From: Thiodiazotropha sp040506975
GTDB taxonomy: Bacteria > Pseudomonadota > Gammaproteobacteria > Chromatiales > Chromatiaceae
DNA length: 64,000 nucleotides
Direction: 5' to 3'
NCBI GenBank assembly: GCA_965211775.1
Contig: OZ242974.1
Location: 1,302,001 to 1,366,000 of the forward strand
Shown here: piece after piece, positions 45,871-54,678 of the stretch
Layout: each line of letters begins with the position of its first letter
Position numbering within the stretch: the stretch's first letter is position 1
Translations under genes and position numbers: made by a program
The notes under the pieces: generated by a model
What the model saw: the letters and a program-made list of their open reading frames with translations, nothing else
Told to the model about the DNA's origin: nothing
Database searches by the model: none

Positions 45871-46886
45871 ACCCCAAACTTACAAGACTCAGCCTATGGA
45901 TGGTTCTGCTTGCGATATTGGGGCCGTGTCGCGTAACAGCCGATCCATTGGCGGACTATGAACGCTGTATCTGGGAGCGGCTGCAGCATGCGGACGACGA
46001 TATGCTCATCAGCGAGTTGAAGCGCCCCTGTCTCAAAAGTCGGGACCCTCTAGAGCGGCACGCGGTCAGCGAAGACGGAGCCCTGCCTCCCGTCACAGAA
46101 CAGAGTATTTCGCTGGTTGAGAAACGCATCAGTGCAGAGAGAAAGACCCGTTCCAACCCCTTCGTGCTCTCGCCGCATAAACAGAACTATGTGTTGTTGG
46201 CCTCCTATAACGACAAGCCGAATTATGAAGTTTACAACACCCCTCCCTCCGAATTCGATCGCGTGGAGATGAAGTTCCAACTCAGCTTCAAAATGCCGGT
46301 TGTGGAGTCTATGTTCGATAGCCGTGCGGATCTCTACGCCGCCTATACCAATCTTTCCTTCTGGCAGGCCTACAACAGGGATATCTCATCACCCTTTCGC
46401 GAAACCATGCATGAGCCAGAGTTGTTTTTGGTGATCCCCAATGATTGGTCGTTGTTCGGTTGGAGAAATGTGCTGCAACAGTATGGTGTGGTCCATCAGT
46501 CCAATGGCCAGGGCGGTTTTCTGTCCCGCAGTTGGAATCGCGCCTATGCCAACTTTCTCTTCGAGAGGGGTAATTTTCTGGTGGGCGTCAAGCCATGGTA
46601 TCGCATACCCGAGGACAATGACGACAATCCGGATATCGACGATTTTCTCGGCAGGTATGAGTTGCGGGGCATCTACAAGCGAGAGAACCAGACCTTCAGC
46701 CTGATGCTGCGAAACCTGTTTGACGGTGACAACCGTGACACTGTGCAGCTTGATTGGAGCTTCCCCATTCATGGGCGATGGCGCGGCTATCTGCAATACT
46801 TCAACGGGTATGGTGAAAGCCTGATCGACTATAACGCCAAGAGTCACCGTCTCGGATTCGGCTTGCAACTGACCGATTGGCTATAG
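45867..46886 (+). CDS. pldA: Outer membrane phospholipase A
   Basis: OMPLA is an outer-membrane beta-barrel that hydrolyses misplaced phospholipids. The 339-residue precursor has a signal peptide (about 1-25), the family block FWQAYNRDISSPFRETMHEPE, and the catalytic His210, Ser212, Asn224 in VHQSNGQGG...SRSWNR, with the same spacing as the E. coli triad. The last strands end GYGESLIDYN and a terminal aromatic-leucine pair suited to BAM-mediated insertion. It overlaps tadA by four bases and is convergent with mltF, their stops overlapping by six bases. Confidence 0.95.
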   Translation: MNPKLTRLSLWMVLLAILGPCRVTADPLADYERCIWERLQHADDDMLISELKRPCLKSRDPLERHAVSEDGALPPVTEQSISLVEKRISAERKTRSNPFVLSPHKQNYVLLASYNDKPNYEVYNTPPSEFDRVEMKFQLSFKMPVVESMFDSRADLYAAYTNLSFWQAYNRDISSPFRETMHEPELFLVIPNDWSLFGWRNVLQQYGVVHQSNGQGGFLSRSWNRAYANFLFERGNFLVGVKPWYRIPEDNDDNPDIDDFLGRYELRGIYKRENQTFSLMLRNLFDGDNRDTVQLDWSFPIHGRWRGYLQYFNGYGESLIDYNAKSHRLGFGLQLTDWL

Positions 46887-48308
46887 CGCCTCGGGGTTGA
46901 TGGAGAGGGCGTGCGGAGGGTTCTGATCCGCCTGCCTCGCCAGTTCCATCTGCCGCAGTTGCCATTTCAGCAACTCATAGTAGGCGCGGATATTGTCCAC
47001 GTAGTTGACCGGTTCCTTGCCGCGGGCATAACCCCGTTTGAGACTGGAGTACCACTTCTTGAGACTCAGTTTCGGCAGGTGTTTCTTTACATCGGCCCAT
47101 TTGTCGGGGTTGTCACCCAAGTGTTCGGTCAGGATCCGCGCATCCTCCAGGTGACCGAAACCCACGTTGTAACCCGCCAGGGTCAACCATAAGCGATCGG
47201 GCTCGGTAATCCTTTCCGGCAGCAGTTTTTCGATAAAGCGCAGATATTTCGCTCCGCCGATGATGCTCTGTTCGGGATCGAGCCGGCTCTCGATCTTCAT
47301 CTGCTTGGCGGTGGCCCGTGTAAGCATCATGATCCCTCTGACCCCCGTGGGTGATTTTGCCTTCGGATTCCAGTGCGACTCCTGATAACCGATGGCGGCC
47401 AGCATATGCCAATCGATACCGGTTTCCATTGCCGCCTCTTCGAAATAGACCTGATATTTCGGCAGTCGATCTTTTATATGCTTGACGAAGGTACGCAGTT
47501 CGACGAAGTTGAGTCGGCCGACGTGTCCGTAGTGGCGCTCTATCAGTTGGGCCAGGGTGCCGTCTTCACGGATGCGGTTAAAAAACGCCTCCATCGCTTG
47601 AAACAGGCTGGCATCGTCCGCGTGGGCCATCGCCCATGCCAGGGGTTGCGGCTCGGTCAGATCGAAACCGATCTTGAGATAGGGCATGAATCGCCGGGTA
47701 ACGGCAAATTCGTTGGAGTCTGCAATGGTGAAGTCGATTTTGTTCTCCTGCACCATCTGCATCAGTTCGGCGCTCTCCAGATCGGTATGGCTGATCCAAT
47801 GCAGATCCGGGTATGATTGCTTCAATCGCAGCAGCTCCTCCTCGTGACTGCTGCCTGCCAGGACATGCAGGTCCTGGCCGATCAGGTCTTCGACTTTTCG
47901 CGGACGCTTCTTGCCTGTGCGGTAGATCACCTGTTGGGTGATATCCTGGTAGGAAGGGCCAAAGCGGATTTCTGCTTCCCGCTCCGGGGTGACGGTCAAC
48001 CCGGCGGCGGCCAGATGGGCGTTACCTTCGATCACCGTGGGAAGCAGGTCATCGAAGTGCCTGGGAACAATGAAGTGGGCCTTGACCCCCAACTCCCGGG
48101 AAAATAGCTGCACCAGCTCATATTCAAAACCGGTCAAACCTTCAGGGCCCTCATAAAAAGTGGTGCCGCTGTTGCGGGTAGCGACGATCAGCTCTCCGGA
48201 AGCCTTGATGCGCTCCACCAGAGGGGGTGGGATGCTGCAACTGCCCAAGGACAGAGCAAGGGCAAGCAGACATAGAGAGACCAGCAGGGTTCGTTGTATT
48301 GGCAGCAT
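46881..48308 (-). CDS. mltF: Membrane-bound lytic murein transglycosylase F
   Basis: A 475-residue outer-membrane lipoprotein that cleaves peptidoglycan. The signal LLALALSLGSC has the lipobox cysteine; an amino-acid-binding-type domain follows (about 35-265), then the SLT catalytic domain with AIGYQESHWNP, where Glu is the catalytic acid, and GIMMLTRATA. Length and domain order are normal. IS1595 copy 6 lies 32 bp upstream of the start and probably separates it from its promoter. Confidence 0.95.
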   Translation of the reverse strand: MLPIQRTLLVSLCLLALALSLGSCSIPPPLVERIKASGELIVATRNSGTTFYEGPEGLTGFEYELVQLFSRELGVKAHFIVPRHFDDLLPTVIEGNAHLAAAGLTVTPEREAEIRFGPSYQDITQQVIYRTGKKRPRKVEDLIGQDLHVLAGSSHEEELLRLKQSYPDLHWISHTDLESAELMQMVQENKIDFTIADSNEFAVTRRFMPYLKIGFDLTEPQPLAWAMAHADDASLFQAMEAFFNRIREDGTLAQLIERHYGHVGRLNFVELRTFVKHIKDRLPKYQVYFEEAAMETGIDWHMLAAIGYQESHWNPKAKSPTGVRGIMMLTRATAKQMKIESRLDPEQSIIGGAKYLRFIEKLLPERITEPDRLWLTLAGYNVGFGHLEDARILTEHLGDNPDKWADVKKHLPKLSLKKWYSSLKRGYARGKEPVNYVDNIRAYYELLKWQLRQMELARQADQNPPHALSINPEAL

Positions 48309-48340
48309 CTATCTCACTGGCTGGTGATTACTTATTATTA

Positions 48341-49369
48341 CCTGATTACTCATGAGGCTCAGCTATTGAGCCTGTGGTGCAAGCATAATGGAACCTACTG
48401 AATAAAAGAGGATTTCATCATGCCGAGAAATACTATTCAATTTCAAAAAGGTCTTGGTTTGCACGATTTTCTGGAACAATATGGGACCGAGGATCAGTGT
48501 CGACAGGCATTGTATGATTTGCGCTGGCCGACGGGCTATGTCTGCCCTGAGTGCGGCAACACAACAGGCTGTGAACTCAAAAAGCGTCAGATATATCAAT
48601 GTCACAAGTGCCATCATCAGACTTCCCTGACCGCCGGCAGCATCTTCCATGGCACCAAGCTGCCGCTGAGAACGTGGTTTCTTGCGATCTATCTGTTGAC
48701 CCAACGCAAGAAAAGTATCTCGGCGCTGCAACTTTCCCGCGAAATCGGGGTGAACTACAATACGGCCTGGCGACTCAAGCATAAGTTGATGCAGGTGATG
48801 ATGGAACGTGAGCGTGGAAAAAAACTGGCCGGTCGCATCGAATTGGATGATGCTTATCTCGGAGGCGAGCAAGCCGGTAAGCGTGGTCGTGGGTCGCGCA
48901 ACAAAATCCCTTTCGTAGCTGCTGTTGAGACGACGCGGGACGGCAGGCCCATGAAAATTCAACTGCGTCGTGTAAGGGGCTTCCGCAAACGTGAAATCGC
49001 CCGCTACGCCCGCTCCTGCTTGATGCCTGGCAGCGAAGTCTTTACCGATGGGCTTTGGTGCTTTAGTGGCGTGACAACCGCTGATTGCCATCATAACCCC
49101 ATGGTGACGGGTGGTGGGCGCCAAAGTGTCCAGTATTCGTGCTTCAAATGGGTAAACACGATGTTGGGTAATGTCAAAAACAGTCTGTTGGGTACTTTTC
49201 ATGCGATTCGAGATAAACATGTGTCGCGTTATCTTGCTGAGTTCGAATATCGGTTTAACCGCCGTTTCGATTTACCCGCCATGATTGAACGATTGCTTTT
49301 TGCCGCTCTTCGCACTCCACCTATGCCATATCGCCTCTTGAGAATGGCTGAGGTTTAGGGGTAATCAGG
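48341..49369 (+). mobile_element. IS1595-family element, copy 6
   Basis: 1029 bp with an 8-bp duplication TATTATTA (48333-48340, 49370-49377). Confidence 0.95.
48420..49358 (+). CDS. IS1595-family transposase, copy 6
   Basis: Intact 312-residue transposase matching the consensus copy at every residue I compared. Confidence 0.95.
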   Translation: MPRNTIQFQKGLGLHDFLEQYGTEDQCRQALYDLRWPTGYVCPECGNTTGCELKKRQIYQCHKCHHQTSLTAGSIFHGTKLPLRTWFLAIYLLTQRKKSISALQLSREIGVNYNTAWRLKHKLMQVMMERERGKKLAGRIELDDAYLGGEQAGKRGRGSRNKIPFVAAVETTRDGRPMKIQLRRVRGFRKREIARYARSCLMPGSEVFTDGLWCFSGVTTADCHHNPMVTGGGRQSVQYSCFKWVNTMLGNVKNSLLGTFHAIRDKHVSRYLAEFEYRFNRRFDLPAMIERLLFAALRTPPMPYRLLRMAEV

Positions 49370-49521
49370 TATTATTATGACTACCGGAATGATCCTTTAC
49401 TCCCTAGACAAAAATGGAGACCCCCCAGCTCTGCTGGGGAGGCATCAACAGTTTGACAGAAACAGGAGTCTCATAGTAACCCCAAAGCGTGAGCCGCCAA
49501 GCAACACGCTAAGGAGAAACC

Positions 49522-49950
49522 ATGAGACAAGTAGAAAGTTTAAGCCACACGAGATGGGAGTGTAAGTACCATATTGTGTTTATCCCGAAGTACCGGAGGA
49601 AGACGCTTTTTGGGCAGATCAGGCAGGAGCTTGGAGAGGTATTTCATCGGCTGGCGAGGCAGAAAGAGAGTTTGATAGAGGAAGGGCATGTTATGGCTGA
49701 TCATGTTCATATGATGATATCGATACCACCAAAATATGCGGTATCGCAGGTAGTTGGGTTTATCAAAGGTAAAAGTGCGATCCACATAGCCCGTACCTAC
49801 CTGGGTCGGAAAAGGAACTATGTTGGCCATCATTTCTGGGCCAGGGGATATTTTACCTCGACGGTAGGCAGGGATGAGCAGGTGATTCGGGAGTATATAC
49901 GGCAGCAGGAAGCGGAAGACCGTAGGATTGATCAGTTACAGTTGATGTAA
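49522..49950 (+). CDS. tnpA: IS200-type TnpA (HUH/Y1 transposase)
   Basis: A 142-residue Y1 transposase. YHIVFIPKYRRK is the family start, ADHVHMMISIPP holds the His-x-His metal pair, and the nucleophilic Tyr lies in REYIRQQE. AAGGAG lies six bases before ATG 49522. Intact. Confidence 0.93.
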   Translation: MRQVESLSHTRWECKYHIVFIPKYRRKTLFGQIRQELGEVFHRLARQKESLIEEGHVMADHVHMMISIPPKYAVSQVVGFIKGKSAIHIARTYLGRKRNYVGHHFWARGYFTSTVGRDEQVIREYIRQQEAEDRRIDQLQLM

Positions 49951-49951
49951 C

Positions 49952-50042
49952 AGCCCCTTTGAGGGGCTCAAGGAGCCAATAGGCTCCGTTTTACAGACCG
50001 CTTCGAGCGGTTCACAACTAAAGCCCCCGGCTTTGCCGGGGG
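49952..50042 (+). repeat. Four consecutive hairpins after tnpA
   Basis: Perfect stems at 49952-49957/49963-49968 (6 bp), 49972-49977/49982-49987 (6 bp), 49997-50002/50006-50011 (6 bp) and 50024-50031/50035-50042 (8 bp), each with a 3-5 base loop and short spacers. The last is likely the transposition right-end hairpin; the role of the other three is unclear. Confidence 0.8.
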
Positions 50043-50173
50043 ATACTTACTTGGCAATTTTTAATCACTGAATGGAACGCCTGGTACTTAACTCTAGCCC
50101 ATATAGTATAGAATGAGGCGGTTCATGAGAGGTATGGGTGTCTCTTGATAACCTATTTTGACAGCTGAGGCAT

Positions 50174-50204
50174 TGATTTTAGACAATTGACTGAATTTAT
50201 AACC
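50174..50204 (+). promoter_or_regulatory. Candidate tRNA-Ser promoter
   Basis: TTGATT (50174-50179) and TATAAC (50199-50204) with a 19-bp spacer, followed by the GC-rich discriminator CCCGCGG typical of stable-RNA promoters. The spacer is longer than optimal. Confidence 0.4.
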
Positions 50205-50271
50205 CGCGGCTCACAGCATCGGCCAGTGCCGCCTGGTCATATCTAGCCGCCAGTGAGCAGAAACCCGATCA

Positions 50272-50362
<91 letters not shown>

Positions 50363-50539
50363 ATAATCAATGACTTATATCTTCATCGTGTCTGGATTTT
50401 AAGGGTGGGGCTGTTTCGGCTCCAGTTAGACACGATTCTTCTATCGGTCTGGTCTGAGTGATATTCCAGAATTATCTGTTGTCATGCCAACACTCCGGGG
50501 CATACAAGCCTTCAGGTTATGGTCATAATAGGAAAAATC

Positions 50540-51613
50540 TCACGCGATCAACGCCACACTCTTCACCTGTGCATAGAGATGCATTCCTTCATGTAAACCC
50601 ATTGCCATTGCTGAACGACGGGTAATACGCGAGAGTAGGTGCTGGCCATCTTCCAGTTCCAGGCGCACGATCAACTGGCTCTGATTGATGTCCTGTGTAT
50701 CGATGACCCTTACCGGCAGGATGTTGATAATGCTGGTATCGGAATGGACCTTCAGTGACAGGCTGACATCACGAGCCTGTATCTCGACTCTGGCACGTTT
50801 ACCGACGGGCAGGTCCTCACGACTGACCGCGACGCAACCGCCGTGCATGGCAATACAGGTGAGGTGATAGGTATGGTCATGGGTCGAGACACTGCCTTCC
50901 AGGATGGCTGCTGCATCCCCAAAACTTGCCAACGGCAGGTCGAGCCTGGTCAGCAGGTCAGCCGCTTTTCCCGTAGCGATAACCTTTCCCCGTTCGAGCA
51001 GGATCATCTGATCGGCGAGGCGGGCGACCTCGTTGGGGTCATGTGAGACGTAGAGCGAGGGGATGGCATACTCGTCATGCAGGCCTTCCAGGTAGGGCAG
51101 GATGGCCTGTTTGGCGCCATGATCCAAAGCGGAGATGGGTTCGTCCATCAACAGCAATTTTGGACTGGTGAGCAGGGCTCGTGCAATCGCAACACGTTGG
51201 CGCTCGCCACCGGAAAGCCGCTGGGCGGCGCGTTTCAGTAGCGGGCCAATACCCAATAATTCTACCGCGCTGTCATAATCCACCTTGCGCTGTTCCACTG
51301 GCACCTGGAGCCAGCCATACGCCAGATTCTGCCGCACCGAGAGATGCGGGAACAGACTGGCCTCCTGAAACACATAGCCAATGGGACGTTTATGGGGTGG
51401 CATAAAAAGATCAGAGTCCTGCCAGGTTTCGCCGTTGATCTTCACCCTGCCAAGTTGTGGCCTGACCAGGCCTGCGATTGCACGCAGCACGCTCGTCTTG
51501 CCTGAGCCGGATTGGCCGAAGAGTGCCGTGACGCCACTCGCTGGTGTCTTGAATGAGACATCCAGCTGAAATTCGCCCAGGGTATCTTTTAGATCAACTT
51601 CGAGGCTGCTCAA
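50540..51613 (-). CDS. modC: Molybdate ABC transporter ATP-binding protein
   Basis: ModC powers molybdate uptake. The 357-residue protein has Walker A GQSGSGKTS, signature LSGGERQRVAIARALL, Walker B LLLMDEP and a C-terminal TOBE molybdate-sensing domain (about 290-355). Start TTG 51613 overlaps the modB stop as TTGA, so translation is coupled; a longer frame upstream of it overlaps modB and is rejected. It ends the rnf-mod series. Confidence 0.95.
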   Translation of the reverse strand: MSSLEVDLKDTLGEFQLDVSFKTPASGVTALFGQSGSGKTSVLRAIAGLVRPQLGRVKINGETWQDSDLFMPPHKRPIGYVFQEASLFPHLSVRQNLAYGWLQVPVEQRKVDYDSAVELLGIGPLLKRAAQRLSGGERQRVAIARALLTSPKLLLMDEPISALDHGAKQAILPYLEGLHDEYAIPSLYVSHDPNEVARLADQMILLERGKVIATGKAADLLTRLDLPLASFGDAAAILEGSVSTHDHTYHLTCIAMHGGCVAVSREDLPVGKRARVEIQARDVSLSLKVHSDTSIINILPVRVIDTQDINQSQLIVRLELEDGQHLLSRITRRSAMAMGLHEGMHLYAQVKSVALIA

Positions 51614-52284
51614 ACTCCGCTTCTCCGCAGACGTTTCTCTACCTGATACATGCTGTAGACGACCAGGAAGGAGAACAGTAACATGCCTCCCGCCAACCAA
51701 TGGGCCTGTGACCATTCGAGGGATTCCACATGGTCGTAGATGGCCACAGATAGGACCTTGGTCTCGCCGGGGATGTTGCCACCGATCATCAGCACCACAC
51801 CAAATTCACCGACGGTATGGGCGAAGCCGAGCACCGAGCCGGTCAGCAGGCCGGGACGCGCCAGAGGCAAGGCAATTCCAAAGAAGCGTTTCAGCGGTGA
51901 GGCGCGCAGAGTCGCGGCAACCTCCATGGGGCGCTCCCCCATCGCTTCGAAAGCATTACGGATGGGCTGCACCACAAAGGGCAAGGAATAGATCACCGAG
52001 CCAACCACCAGGCCGGCAAAGGTGAATGGCAGGGTGCCGAGGCCAAGGGTTTGGGTGAGTTCTCCGACAGGTCCGCTGGGACCTAACATCAACAGCAGAT
52101 AGAAGCCCAGTACCGTGGGGGGTAAGACCAAGGGCAGGGCCACCAGGCTGCCGACTATCTCTTTCCCCCTTGCGCGTGATGTTGCCAGCCACCAGGCCAG
52201 AGGGGTGCCCACAATCAACAGCACCAGGGTGGTTGTGGTGGCCAGTTTCAGGGTCAGCCAGACAGGTTGCCAGTCGATCTCCAT
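51610..52284 (-). CDS. modB: Molybdate ABC transporter permease
   Basis: A 224-residue inner-membrane permease with about five membrane helices and the EAA loop EVAATLRASPLKRFFGIALPLARPG that docks to ModC. LPLVLPPTVLGFYLLLM is the family signature. It follows modA by three bases and overlaps modC, giving a compact modABC. Confidence 0.96.
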   Translation of the reverse strand: MEIDWQPVWLTLKLATTTTLVLLIVGTPLAWWLATSRARGKEIVGSLVALPLVLPPTVLGFYLLLMLGPSGPVGELTQTLGLGTLPFTFAGLVVGSVIYSLPFVVQPIRNAFEAMGERPMEVAATLRASPLKRFFGIALPLARPGLLTGSVLGFAHTVGEFGVVLMIGGNIPGETKVLSVAIYDHVESLEWSQAHWLAGGMLLFSFLVVYSMYQVEKRLRRSGV

Positions 52285-52287
52285 AGG

Positions 52288-53067
52288 CTAATTAACCGCA
52301 TAGCCATATCTGTGTATGACTTGATGTGCAGCCTCGCTCCTCAGGTATTCATGCAGTGCGATGGCAGCCGGGTTGTCTTTTCCCTTCTCCAGGAGCACTG
52401 CATCCTGGCGAATGGGTTCATAGAGTGCTTGCGGGATTTGCCAACTGTTGCCTGAATCATTCAGTACGACCTGGGCGAGGGCGACAAACCCCATCTCTAC
52501 ATTACCGGTGGCAACAAACTGGTAGGTTTGGGCGATACTGTCACCCTGGACCCTTTTTGACATCAGGGCTTCGTCCATTTCGAGGTGCTGCATCACACTG
52601 ACTGCGGCAGCGCCATAAGGTGCTGTCTTCGGATTGGCCAGTGCAATTTTTTTGAAATCGCCTTGCTTCAATATGGCTGCACTGACTTCCCGTTGACTGT
52701 CGTTGGTCCAGAGCACGAGTTTGCCGATGGCATAGGTGAAACGCTCATGCGCAAGCTGCTTTTCTTGCAAGAGTTGAGGGCGTTGCCGATCGGCGGCCAG
52801 AAACAGCTCAAAGGGTGCATTTTTCAGTATCTGGGTGTAGAGCTTGCCGGTGGAACCAAAGCTGATCAGGGTTTTATGTCCACTGGCCCGTTCGAAATCA
52901 TGCGCTATCTCCCGCATCGCGGCGGTAAAGTTGGCTGCTACGGCAACCTTTACCTCACCTGCTGTTAAGTTGCCAGACAGAGTCAGGCTGATCAATATTG
53001 CATGAACGATGTACCAGCCTTTGTCATTCATCTTTTGATACCTGCTCATAAACATATTCCTACTCAT
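52288..53067 (-). CDS. modA: Molybdate-binding periplasmic protein
   Basis: A 259-residue precursor that delivers molybdate to ModBC. After a signal peptide (cleavage near LTAG-E) come VAVAANFTAAMREIAHDFER, ISFGSTGKLYTQI and NPKTAPYGAAAVSVM, all ModA oxyanion-site blocks. The start at 53067 overlaps the end of rnfH by eight bases; an internal ATG at 53055 with AGGA just before it is an alternative. Linkage to rnf ties molybdenum supply to nitrogenase. Confidence 0.94.
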   Translation of the reverse strand: MSRNMFMSRYQKMNDKGWYIVHAILISLTLSGNLTAGEVKVAVAANFTAAMREIAHDFERASGHKTLISFGSTGKLYTQILKNAPFELFLAADRQRPQLLQEKQLAHERFTYAIGKLVLWTNDSQREVSAAILKQGDFKKIALANPKTAPYGAAAVSVMQHLEMDEALMSKRVQGDSIAQTYQFVATGNVEMGFVALAQVVLNDSGNSWQIPQALYEPIRQDAVLLEKGKDNPAAIALHEYLRSEAAHQVIHRYGYAVN

Positions 53068-53320
53068 CCCGGCGCTCTACAAGCTCCGGGTCAGCCGTGA
53101 TCTCCCGGTAGATCTCCACCCGCGTACCCTCTTCGATCTTGGCATCCAGTTTTGTCACCTTACCGAAGATGCCAACCTTCTGTCTGCAGAGATCGATTTC
53201 AGGGAACTGCTTGAGCATCCCCGAATGCTCTATCGCCTCTCGCACGGTACTGCCGTCTGGAACCTCCAGTTTGAGCCAGACCTGTTTGAATTTGTCAGCA
53301 TAGGCAACACCTACGTTCAT
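53060..53320 (-). CDS. rnfH: RnfH family protein
   Basis: An 86-residue ubiquitin-fold (beta-grasp) protein of the RnfH family found in nif-linked rnf operons. VAYADKFKQVWLKLEVPDGSTVREAIEHSG and VGIFGKVTKLDAKIEEGTRVEIYR are characteristic. Its biochemical role is not settled. It lies between rnfE and modA, overlapping the latter. Confidence 0.9.
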   Translation of the reverse strand: MNVGVAYADKFKQVWLKLEVPDGSTVREAIEHSGMLKQFPEIDLCRQKVGIFGKVTKLDAKIEEGTRVEIYREITADPELVERRDE

Positions 53321-53340
53321 AGGTTCTCACTCCTTCAAAA

Positions 53341-54021
53341 TTAACCTGTGGATACGATCTCGGTAACAGTTATCTTGCTGCGTTTGGCAAAAGCCCGCTC
53401 GGTCAGACGTTTGCCGGCCATCAGAAAACCCAAGACCAGAAATCCACCAGGCGGCAGGATAATCAGCAGGAAACCCTTGTAGTCTGGGATCAGTACCAGT
53501 TCGAGAAAAGAGGCCCAGGAACCGAGTAACAGTTGCGCATTGGCGAACAGGGTGCCACTGCCCAGAATCTCTCGTACGGCACCCAGCAGGGCCAATGCAA
53601 AAGTAAAGCCGAGTCCCATCATCAGACCATCGAACAGAGCAGGCAGCACCCGGTTGCGTGAGGCGAAGGATTCCGCACGGCCGAGGATGGCGCAATTAGT
53701 CACAATGAGCGGGATGAACAGGCCGAGCACTTTGTGCAGGTCGTGTACCCAGGCGTTCATCGACATGTCGACCAGGGTCACCAGCACGGCGATAATCAGG
53801 ACGAAAACCGGGATGCGTACCTGCGGTGTAATAATCCCTCGAAACACAGAGACCAAAAGTCCCGAGGCGATCAACACGACTGTGGAAGCGAGACCCATGC
53901 CCAGGCCGTTACTTGCGGTGCCGGTGACCGCGAGTAGAGGGCAAAGGGCGAGGGCCTGGGCGAAGACGATGTTGTTGTCCCAGATGCCGTCTTTGACGAT
54001 ACGCTTATAGTCGTTGCTCAT
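53341..54021 (-). CDS. rnfE: Rnf complex subunit E
   Basis: A 226-residue membrane subunit of the Rnf ferredoxin:NAD+ oxidoreductase with about six helices. KDGIWDNNIVFAQALALCPLLAVT holds the conserved Cys of the RnfA/E half-channel, and ITNCAILGRAE is also conserved; the fold is related to RnfA. It follows rnfG closely. Confidence 0.95.
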   Translation of the reverse strand: MSNDYKRIVKDGIWDNNIVFAQALALCPLLAVTGTASNGLGMGLASTVVLIASGLLVSVFRGIITPQVRIPVFVLIIAVLVTLVDMSMNAWVHDLHKVLGLFIPLIVTNCAILGRAESFASRNRVLPALFDGLMMGLGFTFALALLGAVREILGSGTLFANAQLLLGSWASFLELVLIPDYKGFLLIILPPGGFLVLGFLMAGKRLTERAFAKRSKITVTEIVSTG

Positions 54022-54024
54022 AGT

Positions 54025-54678
54025 CTATTCCGGGTCTACGGTGGCTGTGGTGATGACGGGGGGATTGAGCAGTTCGGTGCGGCGTTCCTGAAAAAATCTC
54101 AGGCCTCCTTTGATCGCCTGCACCACGGCCCGCGGTGTGATGGTGGCGCCGCTGAACTGATCGAACCGGCCGCCATCTTTTTTTACACCCCAGTGCTCCT
54201 TGCTCGGATTGTTCAGGGAGAGCCCGTTGAACGTGAGCATCCAGTCGTCCTTCTCCACCTCGATCTTGTCCCCCAGCCCGGGTGTCTCGGCGTGTGACAG
54301 CACCCGTACGCCCAGGATACTGCCATCCGCATCCAGACCGAGGATGAGGCGAATCTTCCCTGCATAGCCTTGACTGCTGACCTCCCAGGCCAGGGCGCTG
54401 ATCTGCATGCCCTCGGTGCCGCGATAGACCGTCAGGGGCTTGCCCTGGGGGCCGCTCAGCTGCAGCGGGTTTTCCAGCAGATTGTTATTGTATTGATCAG
54501 CAGGAATGACCTGGCTCAGTGAATCCTGCAGATCCTCTTGCTGGCGTTCGAGTATCGCATCCTTGGTAGCGATGTTGCCTGCTACCAGGAAGGCTGTCGC
54601 CAGGGTGGAAAAGCCGCCCAGCAGCATGGCCTGATAGCCGACTCGTTGACGATATTGGGGTTCCTGAGGCGTACTCAT
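54025..54678 (-). CDS. rnfG: Rnf complex subunit G
   Basis: A 217-residue subunit with one N-terminal membrane helix (about 18-38) and a periplasmic FMN domain; FSGATITPRAVVQAI carries the Thr that takes covalent FMN. ETPGLGDKIE is also conserved. ATG 54678 shares a base with the rnfD stop; a longer frame extending across rnfD is rejected. Confidence 0.95.
   Translation of the reverse strand: MSTPQEPQYRQRVGYQAMLLGGFSTLATAFLVAGNIATKDAILERQQEDLQDSLSQVIPADQYNNNLLENPLQLSGPQGKPLTVYRGTEGMQISALAWEVSSQGYAGKIRLILGLDADGSILGVRVLSHAETPGLGDKIEVEKDDWMLTFNGLSLNNPSKEHWGVKKDGGRFDQFSGATITPRAVVQAIKGGLRFFQERRTELLNPPVITTATVDPE

Larger units (their letters stand above)
49411..50046 (+). mobile_element. IS200/IS605-type element (tnpA only)
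   Basis: The element has no inverted terminal repeats or target duplication, as expected for a single-strand transposing IS200 type. A hairpin (49423-49429 with 49433-49439) marks the left end and a strong hairpin (50024-50042) the right end. Only tnpA is present; no tnpB. Exact ends are approximate. Confidence 0.75.
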
